Shown in pieces: positions 19,887-31,053 of a stretch of DNA of 64,000 nt (the stretch's first letter is position 1; every line of letters starts with the position of its first letter). The notes beneath the pieces are model-generated. The model did not search any database, was not told the DNA's origin, and saw nothing but the letters and a program-made list of their open reading frames with translations. A program made the position numbers and the translations under genes. The stretch is from positions 62,001 to 126,000 of the forward strand of contig JAAVTG010000649.1 in assembly GCA_011947345.1 (NCBI GenBank). The letters run 5' to 3'. This DNA comes from Phytophthora quininea. Taxonomy: Eukaryota > Oomycota > Peronosporomycetes > Peronosporales > Peronosporaceae.

Positions 19887-22691
19887 CTATCTCACCTCCA
19901 CCACGACGGATCGAGACGAAACCGAGATCAGCAGCGTCACATTTGCTGGCATCATCACAGCCTGAGACTTGGCCGTGTGCGGCGCCAGCACCATATCGGC
20001 AGACTTCAAACAGTATACGTTACTCCAACACACCGGCCGTTTACGCTCAGCTATCCAAGTATTATTATTCTTGATCGCCGTTGGATTCCTGTTGATCCCT
20101 TTTTCGCTTGCCGGAACTGAAACGAACACGTTTAGCGCCAGGGGAAGTTGGGTCCCATTTTTCCAACGATCGTGCCATATTTGAGCACAGGTCAGAGTGT
20201 TGCCTTCTTCAATTCGTCGCACTTTGTTGCACAACGCTACCCTGCCACCCCATTCGTTGCTGCATGTGGGGCACACGTACGTGGTGACCTTTACTCCTTT
20301 CTTCTTCTGCATCATCTTGTGAATGATAAAGCCGTTAGTTATGGCCATGTCAACTAACCCCAGGAACAGTTACTTGTAATACTTCCTCAATGCGACCGTC
20401 TTCTGTAGAGAGTAACGTTGAAGCCGGATCTGATCATGCACGTCTACCCCACCCATTCCTGAGAGGTAGTCTTTTACGAGGGTTGGGCATTGAACGACTA
20501 ATCTGCTGCCGTTCTTCTCGGTGCGAAGCACGGAGGTTGTCTGAGTGCTGCATCCAGTTGCAAGCATATTTACTGGGCGAGAATCCATCCAAGACAGTGC
20601 GACGAGTTCGGGATAGTCAACGCAACGAGCGATACGGTATGTGCCCCTCGGTATATTTTTCGGCCGCTTCTTTTGTGTGAATTGGATCGGTTAGCACCAG
20701 CCCAACCGATTGGTGCGTACTGCTCCAACGTGATACAGCCCCATGGACAAGAGCTTGATAGAGAGCAACTGAGGAGTAATAGTTGTCCGTAATGATGAGC
20801 CGCTTGCCCTCCTGGCCATTCAGCACTTTCGATATAATGCGAACAACCGCAGTCGGTCCAACATTCCCTTTGGGCACCTGCTCCTTACCACAGTACACTT
20901 CAAATCTGCACACATAATACGTAGAGCGTGTCAGTCACAATGAGTTTCTGAAAAAGCACAGGATTGGTTTACTTTCCTCGCACAATACGCCGTAGAAGAG
21001 CAGCAGGTCGAATAAAATTTAGTACCCCATTTGCTAGGCTTGTCCTAGTTGTAGACTTTCAGTGGGTTAAACTTGCTCTTGTTGGGGACCATGCCTTCGT
21101 CAAACGAAATCCCAGGTCCAAGGCGGAACCCACGGCGAAAGGTAGTCTCAATGGCTTGTAGAACTGGCCGTATCTTCCAGGCTTTATCATGAAGTGCACC
21201 GGGGCTTTCGTTGTCGTAAAAGTGAATAAAGCGAATAATTTCTTCGTAACGTGCACGCTTCATATAGCGTCCCCATGTCCCTCGAGTCCCTCAAGGCACA
21301 GCTCCGTCTTCTGTAGTTGACCAGTGCTTTGCCACACCGTCCCGCATCGGACAAAGCGAGCGGGCAATTAGCAGACCGATCACATGAACCAATTTGTGGG
21401 GCCGAACTTTATCGTAGCGCCAGAAACCCGCTTCAATATCAGCTGATGTGGACACGCTCACGCTAGGACCACGCTGCTGTGCATTCAGCAAATTATTTCG
21501 TTTTTCTTCGGCCAGTACTGGGATCGATTGTCTCCGATATCGATTCGTCTCATCCGCAATCCTTACCCAAAGTGCCTTTGGAAGAAAGTAGAAAAACAAT
21601 CCGAGCGGTGAGTCTCCAAAAGCGGCCGCAGACATCGTTGACCCCCAAGGGCCTGCGTAGCAGTCGGCTGGAGCTTTGAGCCTCAGTTGATCTGCAAATA
21701 ATAATACAACAAGTGTTACATTATCAAGTGAGCAAACCAAACCAAAAGCGAGGGAAGTTCTTTCCTGAATGCTGCTCATCGTAGATCTCCCAACCTTCAG
21801 CCGCAATGTTGCGGAGTGCATCATCGGGGACGTCAAAGGTAATGTCCGCGTTGTCATCCTCGCTATCGCTCGAATCTACGTCATTGACATAGCACATTGG
21901 TTCCGGATATTCCATTTCCTCGTCCGAGCACTCGCCAGTCACCTCCTCGGATCCGTAGCCGCAATCGAAATCCTCAGGGCACAAATTGATATCATCATCG
22001 TTGACGGGATGAAAGAGTTTTGGGTTCGCATGGCTTCCAAAAAGTTGTGGTGGTCAAATTCTGATAGTGAGTCATCAAGAAGCTCCTCGTCGTCATTGCC
22101 TTCATTTCTTCGAGCAGCTGCAGGCAATGTTGTGCTGTTGACGGTGCTTGTGGCAGTAACATTCGCTGCTGCTGCATCCAAGTATGCCATGAGCTCCTCC
22201 TCCCTATACCAGCGGGAACATTTTCAATGAGTAGTGAATAAGCTATAATGAAACAATAGTTTCGTACCTTCAAAATAATCGACGCCGAGAGTGAGTTGCG
22301 ATAGCCGGCCGCTTTTTCCAGGTACCACAAACACGGACTTCAACCATGGAGGTGCTGGTTTTCTTCTCTTCCATCCATCACGCGGCAATTTCCTCCACAC
22401 ATCTCCACTTAGCCCAGCGTTATTCATCGCGGTTGCATGCGTTTGCGCTGACAACGCATTCTCCATCGATCCTCCAAGTACGGACGACGCCGCGCTCCCC
22501 GCGTGCGCGCAGCCAGCATCTTTCCAATATTCGATGTTCTTTTTTCGCGTGTACGCTGTTAGTTTGGGTACCTTGCGTACTTCTTGTAGCCAGTCTAGCT
22601 GTAGGCGGCGCAGCGCCCTCGTTGGACGTCGCTGCTGTAACCGCGCCACTTCTTGCTGTCGGTGTGGCTGCTGCGCCGGTATGTCGTGCAC
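19887..22691 (-). pseudogene. PiggyBac transposase (DDE_Tnp_1_7), broken
   Basis: The N-terminal region at 22450-22230 reads GDVWRKLPRDGWKRRKPAPP and SQLTLGVDYFEG, a pattern common at the start of oomycete piggyBac proteins. After an intron-like gap comes an acidic stretch (EGNDDEELLDDSLSEFDH and DVDSSDSEDDNADITFDV). The catalytic core is spread over frames at 21857-21291 (KVRPHKLVHVIGLLIARSL), 21263-21045 (RYEEIIRFIHFYDN, then LGPGISFDEGMVPNKSKF), 20913-20617 (KRLIITDNYYSSVALYQALV) and 20588-20370 (LSGMGGVDVHDQIRLQRYSL). The C-terminal Cys-rich piece is at 20348 onward (TTYVCPTCSNEWGGRVALC then LTCAQIWHDRW). The expected Asp residues in SFDEGM, TDNYYS and GGVDVHD survive. Several frameshifts and stops make this copy non-functional as read. 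Confidence 0.85.
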
Positions 22692-22916
22692 CCTTCATCT
22701 TCTTTTGGTCTGCTTCTCGATTTTTATACAAATCAATTTTGTAAAATCCCTCATCGTGGTATGTTTGTGTTTTGTACACATGCAATGGTTGGCCTAGAAT
22801 ACAAATCGCATAAGCGAAAAAGCTTGCCAATATCAACCTTCCTGATAATTATTCATGGCAAATTCGTCTAAAGTTTGTATTCTATATTATACAGAATATA
22901 GGGTTGTAAGGGTTAA

Positions 22917-23155
22917 AACCACGCTATGTTTAAATAAAATACTATCGAATCAGCCAATAGCAAGGCGTGAAAATGAGTTTCTTGTCATAGCGGCACGAGT
23001 TCATGTTGGATCGATGGACGGGCAACGTGAATGTTGTTCTGTAACCATAACACTAATACGCGCCTATTATCATGTGCTTAAAACCTTTAGCGGAGCTTCT
23101 TTTTGAGTCTGCCAATAAAGGGCAGAAGTCTTTACTTGACTTGCGAACCCGTTGT
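22917..23155. other. Spacer between the two piggyBac elements
   Basis: About 240 bp of host or older sequence separating the TTAA at 22913-22916 from the TTAA at 23156-23159. No coding feature seen. Confidence 0.6.
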
Positions 23156-23319
23156 TAACCCTTTCCCGAACGCTGCAGCTACGCCTGTATTAACTATAGT
23201 ATATAAAGAAACATTAAATCTTTCGAAAGGGCGCAAAAATCGCCTTTTAAGGCCACAGTATAAAAAGGGACTACCTTCACATCTGCCAAGATTCAGCTGG
23301 TGATATTGAGAAGTGCCCT

Positions 23320-23342
23320 AAAAGGACGCATTTCGTCCTTTT
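23320..23342. repeat. Subterminal hairpin, left end of piggyBac 2
   Basis: Perfect 9-bp stem AAAAGGACG / CGTCCTTTT with a 5-nt loop. A related hairpin (AAAGGGCG...CGCCTTTT) lies at about 23228-23252. Similar ones are near the right end at 29491-29516 and 29554-29577. Confidence 0.85.
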
Positions 23343-23659
23343 AAATAGCTCGCTGATTGGTCGAATTTGTGCGCACAGAATTTCGTGGAGGCCCGACAGC
23401 GATGATTGCACAAAACAAAGCAGAACATTGTACCGCAATCGTAACTTACCAGGTAAAATACACTGGAAAATAACTGCGCGATCCCACAGGTATGCGCGCT
23501 TACCTGCTGCTGATCAAGAGGTAAGCGTCCAAGACGAGAATCTGCTCCAGGTCTCGCTCAATGATCGACTTTTCAGTCGTCATTCTACAGCTATTCTCTC
23601 AATCATCACGAGGTGATGTCAACCGTCGTGCAGTTGCTGGGCAACGACTTGGTGACGGA

Positions 23660-23702
23660 CGCTCAACGTTGTCGACACACTGCTCAACGTTGTCGATGCA
23701 TC
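23660..23702. repeat. Short direct repeat
   Basis: GCTCAACGTTGTCGA occurs twice about 22 bp apart, with a third weaker AACGTT-like word nearby. It lies in the non-coding left arm of piggyBac element 2. Confidence 0.7.
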
Positions 23703-24054
23703 GCCCACGTTAAACATGTCAGCGTTGGGGATAGTTCAAGCCAACAATTTACGCGGACGAGAACCTGTTCAAGACGCCGCGATGGCTGAACCACCACCTC
23801 CAGTGAATGCAGGATAGTCCTTTGTCACCTTCACCAAACCTGTGACATCGTCACATTCTCCATGACCACCAGAAGAGCCTGGGATGAACACATTACGCTC
23901 GTAGGCGTCTAAGATTAATCGCGATGTTTCGCACCGCTTGGAGTGGATGCTCCAGGCGTTGCTGGAGGCAGGTACTTCATCGCTCGGGTGCTATTTAATG
24001 CATCTATTTGCATTTTTGTATGCTGCGTGCGTGCGACTTGGATGTAGTATGAAC

Positions 24055-24082
24055 ATTGGGCGCGAAAATGTTCGCGCCCAAT
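24055..24082. promoter_or_regulatory. 12-bp hairpin upstream of a TATA-like box
   Basis: Perfect stem ATTGGGCGCGAA / TTCGCGCCCAAT with loop AATG. About 25 bp further on is CTCTATAAATAG (24102-24113), a good TATA-like box 190 bp upstream of the first transposase exon. Likely part of the transposase promoter; inference from position only. Confidence 0.55.
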
Positions 24083-24301
24083 TTCTGAGACACTCACGTA
24101 TACTCTCTATAAATAGATACCCCTCCGTATCGCTTTCGTAATGACATGATAAAAGACGCAAAATTTACCTGCGATAAAGCATAATACATCAAAGGTCTTC
24201 CACCCCTCCCCCTCACAACCATAGAAGCCAGAAAAGTGAACGCTGTGCTTCTGGAGTTGCCAGACTGACTGTAATGAAGCCCGCAAGGTAATGCCGACCG
24301 C

Positions 24302-27300
24302 TTGGGGCATGAAGAGAGCGCTGTTGATAACAAGGCACGCGAGTTAGGGGGATCGGAAGTGTTCAAGCTAGCGTGGAAGAAGCTGTTACGTGAGGGTTGG
24401 CACTCAAAACCACCGCCCCGACGAAGCCTAGACAATCTCTATCGGTACGTTCGGCCTGGACACAACGCCAACGGTCAAGAAGGGGTTGACTACTTGCTGG
24501 GAGAGACAGCAGTGTTGCAGTTTATCGCTAAAGGTACATCATCTAATGTCGTCTAGTTTCCTACGTCAAACTAACGCTGTGTATATGCATTTTTGCAGAT
24601 TGTCAGTTTGATGGGGAGGGCAATGACGTGCACGAGAATAATGCCGTGGACGGAGTGCCTGCTGGCCGCGATGTTATAACTTGTACCCGTGAAGACACCT
24701 CGACTACAGGTAAGCCGTCCTAGTTGATTGTGAAAACTTCATATGAGTGACGCTTGTGTGAATTTAAAACCTCGATGTCAACTTGGGCTCAGCGGTCGCA
24801 GTGCATGGAACCTCTTCACGAAATGCTGCTGCCAGTAAACTCATGGCGGCTACGGGTGGGGTCTGCGTTTTAGATGACAGTGACAGCAGCATCACGAGTG
24901 CGGCGTCAGCCTTGAGTACGGCGAATAGTGGCCGTGGATCACGGATCGTCGATACGGCAGGTATGCCAAAAGTGAGTGACACGTCATCCTCACCCGCTGA
25001 TACTTCGTTGGTTGGTGTAGACAAAGCTGTGCAGGACAGCGCAAGTATGTCCGGCGTGACGTTGAGCGGTCGCGTGGTATCTAGTGGTGATTGTGGACAT
25101 GTGGACCACCGCGGTGATGGTGATAACTGCGGTGAAGCCTGTAGTGATCAACATGACGCTGACCTTGGTGATGACCGTGATGATGACACTGGTGATAACC
25201 GAGGTGGTGGGCATGGTGTGTGCCGTGGCAGTGGTGGGGCCCGCGGTAGTACCCGTGGTGGAGCCCGCGGTCGTGGACGTGGTCGTAGACGCGGTGGTGG
25301 GAATGCCGCAGATTCTCCTAATGTCATTCAGTACAGACCGGGTATGTTGATGCTTGAAGCGTTAGAATTGTTCACTCATGTTGACACTGTTTTCTGAGTG
25401 TTATGATTTTTCAGGCAGTGGGCTCGGCGAAACAACCAATGAACGAATCAATGATCTCTTTCACGTCGAAGATACGATAGCTACGCCGACCCGTGCAAAC
25501 GTAATGGCAACATCAACACCTAGCAGCACAGCTCGTGCTTCAGAGTCAGCTGGATCTGCAAGAGCATCACGTCCGCCACCCGTCCTTCTTCAAGACATTT
25601 ATTTGGAGCAGCTTGTAGCGTTCACTCCCGACAAAGAATCGTGGATGAAGGCGAAGACGTACCGGCCAATTGGAACTGCATATATCGTAGGTCGAGTCTG
25701 TCGACGGGTGAAGAGAAAGTTTGCATCTCTTTTGAGATCCGCTGGATAGATTGTCAATTTCAAGCTACGGTCGAATATCTGAACGTTGGCACTATCCAGC
25801 GTGGCATCGAGAACTACGGCGCATTTACTAGATTGAAGGACAACCCCGACTGGCAGGTCCTCACCAAAGCTGGTGAAAGTGGTGAAATCGAGATGGGCAA
25901 TGACTCTGACATGAGTGAAACGGAGGCATACGAAGAGTACGATCCCGAGCAATTGATCCAACGAGTCTAGAAGAAATTGAAGCGATTCAGAACATGCGTT
26001 TTGAACCAACTGGTCAAGTCGAAGCACCCATGGACTTGTTCCAGCGTGCTGACGGATCGTCAGAAACACTCCTGCGTCCAGAGTACAAGCATATATTTAC
26101 GAACTCTGCCAGCTCCAGCTTCTTTGCCTATCTACCCGTTTATTTCTGGCGTCAACTCGTTCACGAGACCAACAAATACGCGGTCGCCAAGGCAATCCGC
26201 CTTACAACCCCTTCACACTGGCTGAACTTATGACGTTTGTTGGCATCATGTTCTTCATGGCATTGACGGACAAAGGCGAGTATGCCAATTACTGGGGACC
26301 TCAGCCTAACGACATAATTTTTGGTGGCAGTACGACTTCGTTGGAGGAGACAATGCCTTTACGACGTTACAAATTGCTTCGTCATTGCCTCAGCTTCAAC
26401 ACAACGGCATCAACGCTTGAGCAGGGTGCAGCAGCACGTATCCGGTCTCTTCTAAATATGCTAAAGATTACTGCTGGGCGTTCTATCGATGTCGGTCGAA
26501 ACGTGGCACTGGACGAAGCTAGCGTGGCTTGTAGGTCCCGAAAAGGACGCCATCTCATCGTCTACAACCCTATGAAACCAACAGGGAAGTACCATTTCCG
26601 CCTCTACATGGTTTGCTGTTCTACTACATGGATCGCGCTCAATTACAGACTGAACTGTAATAAAAGTGATCTCGGTGACCGCCTTTACGGCGTTGTTGGC
26701 CATCAGGAGGCCCTGTTACTTCGCGTGGAGCTGGACAAAGTATCTAAGATACGTCAGCATGTTTTGGAGGTGACGCGACCATTATTTGGGTCGCACAGGA
26801 TTGTCAACATGGACAACTATTACATATCAGTACAATTACTTCAAGAACTTCGGCTAAGAGGTCTGTACGGTCGCGGCACAATTCGATCAAACAGCAAGCA
26901 TTTTCCTGCGCATACAATCCTCGACAGAGACGATAGCGTTCGGGGTGAACATTGACTAGCCGTTTCTCGCGACCACAGCATAATTGCTGCGTCATGGTGC
27001 GATGGCAGCATTGTAAACATGGTTTCTAGTTTGATGCATCTACATCGACTACCGTATCCCGTTTGACTGGAGGTGAAAATCGAGCATTTCCCGCGCCAGT
27101 TTGTATTGCAGAATACAACACTAATATGCAAGGTGTGGACAGACTGGATCAGATCCGAGGGAGGTTTTCGCTGGCGGACGGTCACTCCTACAAGAGATGG
27201 CATAAAAACTTGCGTTAGCGCTGATTGACATTGCAAGATCGAACGCGTACTTGACCCGCCGGTTGGCCATGCCAGAAACTCGAGAACGAGATCCCCATCG

Positions 27301-27872
27301 CGCGTTTATGACTCAGTTGGTTGGAGAATTTATTAGTGGGGATTGAATCAAAGCACCGAGTGAAGGACACATGATGTACGGAGCAACTATGGGAGAGAGT
27401 TGCGTCCAGGATAGCACAAATGACGCACCTACAGCACCGACGCCAACACGTCATGCTGAAAGCCCTACAACGCAGTGTGGATCCGTCTCCTCGAAACAAC
27501 TATTTGCTGATGGCAGTAGGAAGAGACGCCGCTGCATCGTGTGCCGTTGGGAAGGTCGATATCCTACGGAGGTAACAAATTATTGCCTTACGCGCAACGT
27601 GTGCCTTTGCACCATCGTCCACCCCCAGCATCCCCAGCCTTGGATGTGCCCGAACACCACGTGGACCTGCTGGGAGAAGCACCATCGATATTACTTGCCA
27701 AGCCAACTATTTACTCACAAGGGAAACGTTAAACGGGGATCTAGCTTAGCTAAGTTGCGCCAGGCTGAGCGTGCGCAAGATCAAGAGGAAACAGTCAGTA
27801 CCGAGACTGATCACGTGGATAACGACGCGCAGGGTCCATCTAAACCTCCAGTTGTGCGTCAAATCGTCGTAT
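24302..27872 (+). pseudogene. PiggyBac transposase of element 2, multi-exon, frame-broken
   Basis: Exon 1 (24302-24536) has LGGSEVFKLAWKKLLREGWH and EGVDYLLGETAVLQFIAKG, the same N-terminal pattern as element 1. Small exons follow (24600-24710), then an exon with a Ser/Thr-rich region and a Gly/Arg-rich tract (GGARGSTRGGARGRGRGRRR, about 25220-25300). Next come NVGTIQRGIENYGAFTRLKD, then an acidic stretch, then the catalytic region: SSSFFAYLPVYFWRQLVHET, then MTFVGIMFFMALTDKGEYAN, NVALDEASVACRSRKGRH, YNPMKPTGKYHFRLYMVCCS, HRIVNMDNYYISVQLLQELR, MQGVDRLDQIRGRFSLADG. The C-terminal zinc-binding tail (27513-27690: RRRCIVCRWEG, then NVCLCTIVHP and PWMCPNTTWTC) ends at 27872. The catalytic Asp positions (LDEAS, NMDNYY, GVDRLD) are present. 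Breaks near 25640, 25970, 26955 and 27220 may be partly introns or base-call errors. Confidence 0.85.
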
Positions 27873-28125
27873 AATCAACTCTGAGCGTTGTTGGGAGTAC
27901 GTACTATCGGGAATTGGAGCTTCTGCACAATGTATCTGTAACTATGCCGGTCACGCTAATATCGAACGATGGCCACAACAGTGGCGACTCTACCTCTGTA
28001 TCGGTGCTTCACGGCGCTTCTGGTCGCTGTTCTGCTGGTTGCGAAGATGTCGACGATGTTGCTGTGATAAATCAAAGAATACAGGTGATGCGAGAATGTG
28101 CTGGTAACAGAGTTTCCTGCTGCAG

Positions 28126-29245
28126 CTAGAATAACTTTTTGTATATGTATAGAGGCGTCAAAGATGGCTTCCAACTGCATGCTACCTTTATCTGTTGCGC
28201 GAGCTTCCATTGCGCGCAAAATGGCTGTGAGCATCTTGCTTGATGTCTTGGGCAGAAGAGGGAGCTCGCCGCTACAATTCTCGCCTTGGGCATGGCGCTG
28301 AGTTCACACGCGACGACTAGTTTTGCTTCTTCCTCAAACAGAAAATTATTCGTAAAAATTATCGTAGCTTCCCGCGTTGGAGATCGAGCAGATAAAAGCG
28401 CGTCGCGAACGTCCGTAGCCACCATCGTAATCTTGCGAAGAAGAGGATAATTCCGTGTATGCCGTTAAATGTGCTGAACCCCAGAGAGCACAGTTCCTCC
28501 CGAGCTTCCACGCTAACATACGCACCGACACTAGTTGTTAGAGCCACCTGGACAAGCACATTGCCGATACCGGCACCAACGTCTAGAAAAACGTCCGTGG
28601 AATCCACCTGACCAATTGCTTCAATCAGGACAGCCACACCACTTGGGAGCACCTCACCAGCGTCACCACAGGTCCGCCCAGCTTGCTGACGCACGTCGCC
28701 GGCGCTGACGCCACCAAAAACGGAAGCAATAGCTTGCGTTGCTTCGTATTTTGAAAGCAAACTGACGGACATCGTTGCTGTAGCATCCATGGCCTGTTCC
28801 CAAACAGGTACAATGTTTGGTCCAGTCGGCGACCTTGCGCGTTGACTTGACGCAGTGATGTCAACGTCGGGTTGCGAGGATGATGGAGTTGCGTTCTTGA
28901 GCGCGTAGCGGTGGCATTGTTGGTTCGTTTCAGAGCGCAGCAGCGGTCGAACTGTTGCTGGGACTGATGGTCGGCGGGCGGGCGGGGGCGGGCTGGTGGG
29001 AAACCTGACGGAAACAGCGACCTACGCTGCATGCCATTGAAAAAGCAATGAGGAAAGCGCGCGATAGTTTTACCGTAGGTCCTCTTGAGACTAACCAGAC
29101 GCATCTGTAGCTGTCGGGTTGTGTGTGTTGTCCTTGGCATTTGCCTCTTGACGTAGTCCCATGCTATACAAATCCCTTCTTGCTCAAACAGGAGGGCAAT
29201 CTGGACGAGCTGTTTGTCTTCCCAGTCCTGGAAGTTTGTGCGCAT
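28126..29245 (-). CDS. SANT plus DOT1-like methyltransferase (piggyBac 2 cargo)
   Basis: Starts MRTNFQDWEDKQLVQIALLF (ATG 29245), a SANT/Myb-like N-terminal domain of about 65 residues ending SLKRTYGKTIARFPHCFF. A low-complexity linker crosses a GC-rich run near 28985, where the frame changes. It then continues SQRARSPTGPNIVPVWEQAM, LLSKYEATQAIASVFGGVSA, and the SAM-binding motif VFLDVGAGIGNVLVQVAL (28600-28540), the D-x-G-x-G-x-G pattern of DOT1-family enzymes. After a second frame change near 28430 come TDVRDALLSARSP, the family's Asn-Asn-Phe motif ATIIFTNNFLFEEEAK, and the end PLYIYKKLF. DOT1 enzymes methylate histone H3 Lys79 in the nucleosome core; that activity is inferred from family only. 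About 370 codons. All key motifs are present. The two frame breaks may be base-call errors, so the gene could be intact. Confidence 0.75.
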
Positions 29246-29963
29246 GATGCAAGCATCTAGCTTTTTGTATACTGTTGGCCTGTGATGCATTTATTTTCAT
29301 TTTTGTATGACAGGAATGGTTGGAAGAAATTCGCAGTAGTGATGCCGGTGATGTGGCGGCGAAGTTTACAGCGAAGTGGTATTTTTTTAGGTGGGTTGGT
29401 TGGAAGTATAAGTGTTCGCGCGAGAAAATTATGCGGTGTGGTGATCTGATTGGTAGAAAAGCAAAGTGTACGAAGTTGGACTCAAAATATAAAAGGGCGA
29501 AAAAGTCGCCATTTTAAGGGAGTCTTTTCAACCTAGTTTTGGAAACGGTATTAAAAGGCGAGAATTGCGCCCTTTGACCGCGAAAGGGTTAAATGTTCAA
29601 ATTCCAAATTTACTTTTGTAGTATTTTTTTCTAGAGCAGGCTCCAGCGCATGCCGAAGTGTGCTATACTGGGAATATCTCAAAATGAGGGAAAACGAACG
29701 TATCCTAAGCGCCGATGACTGATACGCTCTCCCATTGGCTAAAATTGACCTGTTGGGCATCATTATTTCAGTTCGAGAAGCGTCGCAGACACGAAAGAGC
29801 GCTCACACTTCACGGGCGCTTCATATCAAGAAAGATGGGTATTCAAGGAAGTGCTACTCGAGGTAGGTCTTCTGCTTGAATGTTTAAGTTAGCTGTTCGT
29901 GCAGCGCTATATAACCATTTATTGGAATGCTGTGGGGGCTCTCTTCAGACCTGTCCAGTTAAT

Positions 29964-29996
29964 ACCACTAACATTAGTGGCACTAATGTTAGTGGT
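29964..29996. repeat. 33-bp perfect palindrome
   Basis: Arms of 16 bp beginning ACCACTAACATTAGTG, mirrored exactly about one central G. Each arm is itself nearly palindromic (CACTAAYRTTAGTG), so the unit looks like a doubled operator-type site. Confidence 0.95.
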
Positions 29997-31002
29997 AACG
30001 ACGATGTTGATGTGCTGCATTGAGCGGGAACTGCAGTTGGGGGCACAAAAGGGAGTACAAGAGAAGGGAAGAAGTGTATTTGGGCGCAATGGTGGCCCAA
30101 TCGTCAGCTGCACAATTGAGTGTCGTGACCGCGCGATTTGCGCCGTGGACTGGTGCGATTGCGTACAGATGCTTGTTACTTGCGGGGTTTGAAAGGGAAA
30201 GAATGGGTGCCGCTGTCTTCGGTGCTGTGGTAAGTTTTATCTAAAAGGTTCAGCATTTGCGTTTGCTAGGTTTTAAGTTCCGTGCTTTGTAGCCAATGTT
30301 GAACCGCTGGATGGAATGAACATTACCTCGAATTTCTGGTAACGTTTCATTCATTTGCTTTTCTATTTCAATGGCGTTGATAGTGTGCCTCATCACGATA
30401 GGCCATTCTGACATTGTAGCTTTTTTTTCTTCGATTTTTCAAGATCACACGATAAAATTACTCTCAACAGAGGATAATCTCGTCTTGTGTCGCCAAAAAC
30501 CACAACCCTCAAGTACCGAGTGGAACAATGCTGGGAAACTCGAAGTCTTGTGGAAGTCTGTGAAGTTTACCACTTGCCCACGATCCACACTTCTTCTTCA
30601 TCGTTAATATATGCTAATCCTGCCGTTCTTCATGACCTACGATCAAAGCTGGAAGTTAGTGAGCCGTCGTGAAGCCATCCGGATTACCGCATATTGAGAT
30701 GTACAAGAAGCTTGACAAACAGCACTAGTCGATTAGCGCCCTCCCGATGCCGGAGAAACGTATGGAAAATGTGCTCGAGAAAAAGGCGTTGCGGCCGATA
30801 ATATCGCACGAGAGCTTCTGCAATCGGAAATCAAAATCACAGTTAGAAGACGTTGGGCCTCATCGCTGCAATGCAACAGAACCAGCACTAACACCTGCAG
30901 GGTCAAAATGCAACTATTATCCTTGGGAACATGTTCACCAAAACTTCTATGTGATGAACCAGAGATGCCAACTTCTTTCCCTGAAACAACATGGAGCAAC
31001 AT

Positions 31003-31053
31003 TTTTATTAGCCAATAAAAACGCGCCCTACAAACATTTTATTAGCCAATAAA
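31003..31053 (+). repeat. Duplicated CCAAT-containing repeat upstream of the zinc-finger/J-like gene
   Basis: TTTTATTAGCCAATAAA occurs at 31003-31019 and again at 31037-31053, ending about 45 bp before the ATG at 31099. Each copy is close to palindromic and includes a CCAAT core, so promoter function is plausible. Confidence 0.6.

Larger units (their letters stand above)
16229..22912 (-). mobile_element. PiggyBac element 1 with cargo genes
   Basis: Bounded by TTAA on both sides (16225-16228 and 22913-22916), the piggyBac target duplication. The left end begins CCCTTTCAATCC and the right end, read inward, CCCTTACAACCC (10 of 12 identical). Just inside each end lies a palindrome of the type ATTCTGTAT-N-ATACAGAAT, perfect on the left and imperfect on the right. 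The total is 6684 bp. Read from the right end: transposase (minus, 22.7-19.9 kb), a decayed PERK-like kinase (minus, 19.9-17.8 kb), an unassigned 0.6 kb, and a coiled-coil gene (plus, 16.4-17.2 kb). The non-transposase genes are cargo if the two ends belong together. Confidence 0.8.
23160..29588 (+). mobile_element. PiggyBac element 2 carrying a DOT1-like gene
   Basis: Flanked by TTAA at 23156-23159 and 29589-29592. The left end begins CCCTTTCCCGAACG and the right end, read inward, CCCTTTCGCGGTCA. Within about 200 bp of each end are hairpins sharing the AAAAGGSCG...CGSCCTTTT theme. The total is 6429 bp. It carries a plus-strand transposase gene (24302-27872) and, convergent to it, a minus-strand SANT/DOT1-like methyltransferase gene (29245-28126), leaving about 250 bp between their 3' ends. 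Confidence 0.82.
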
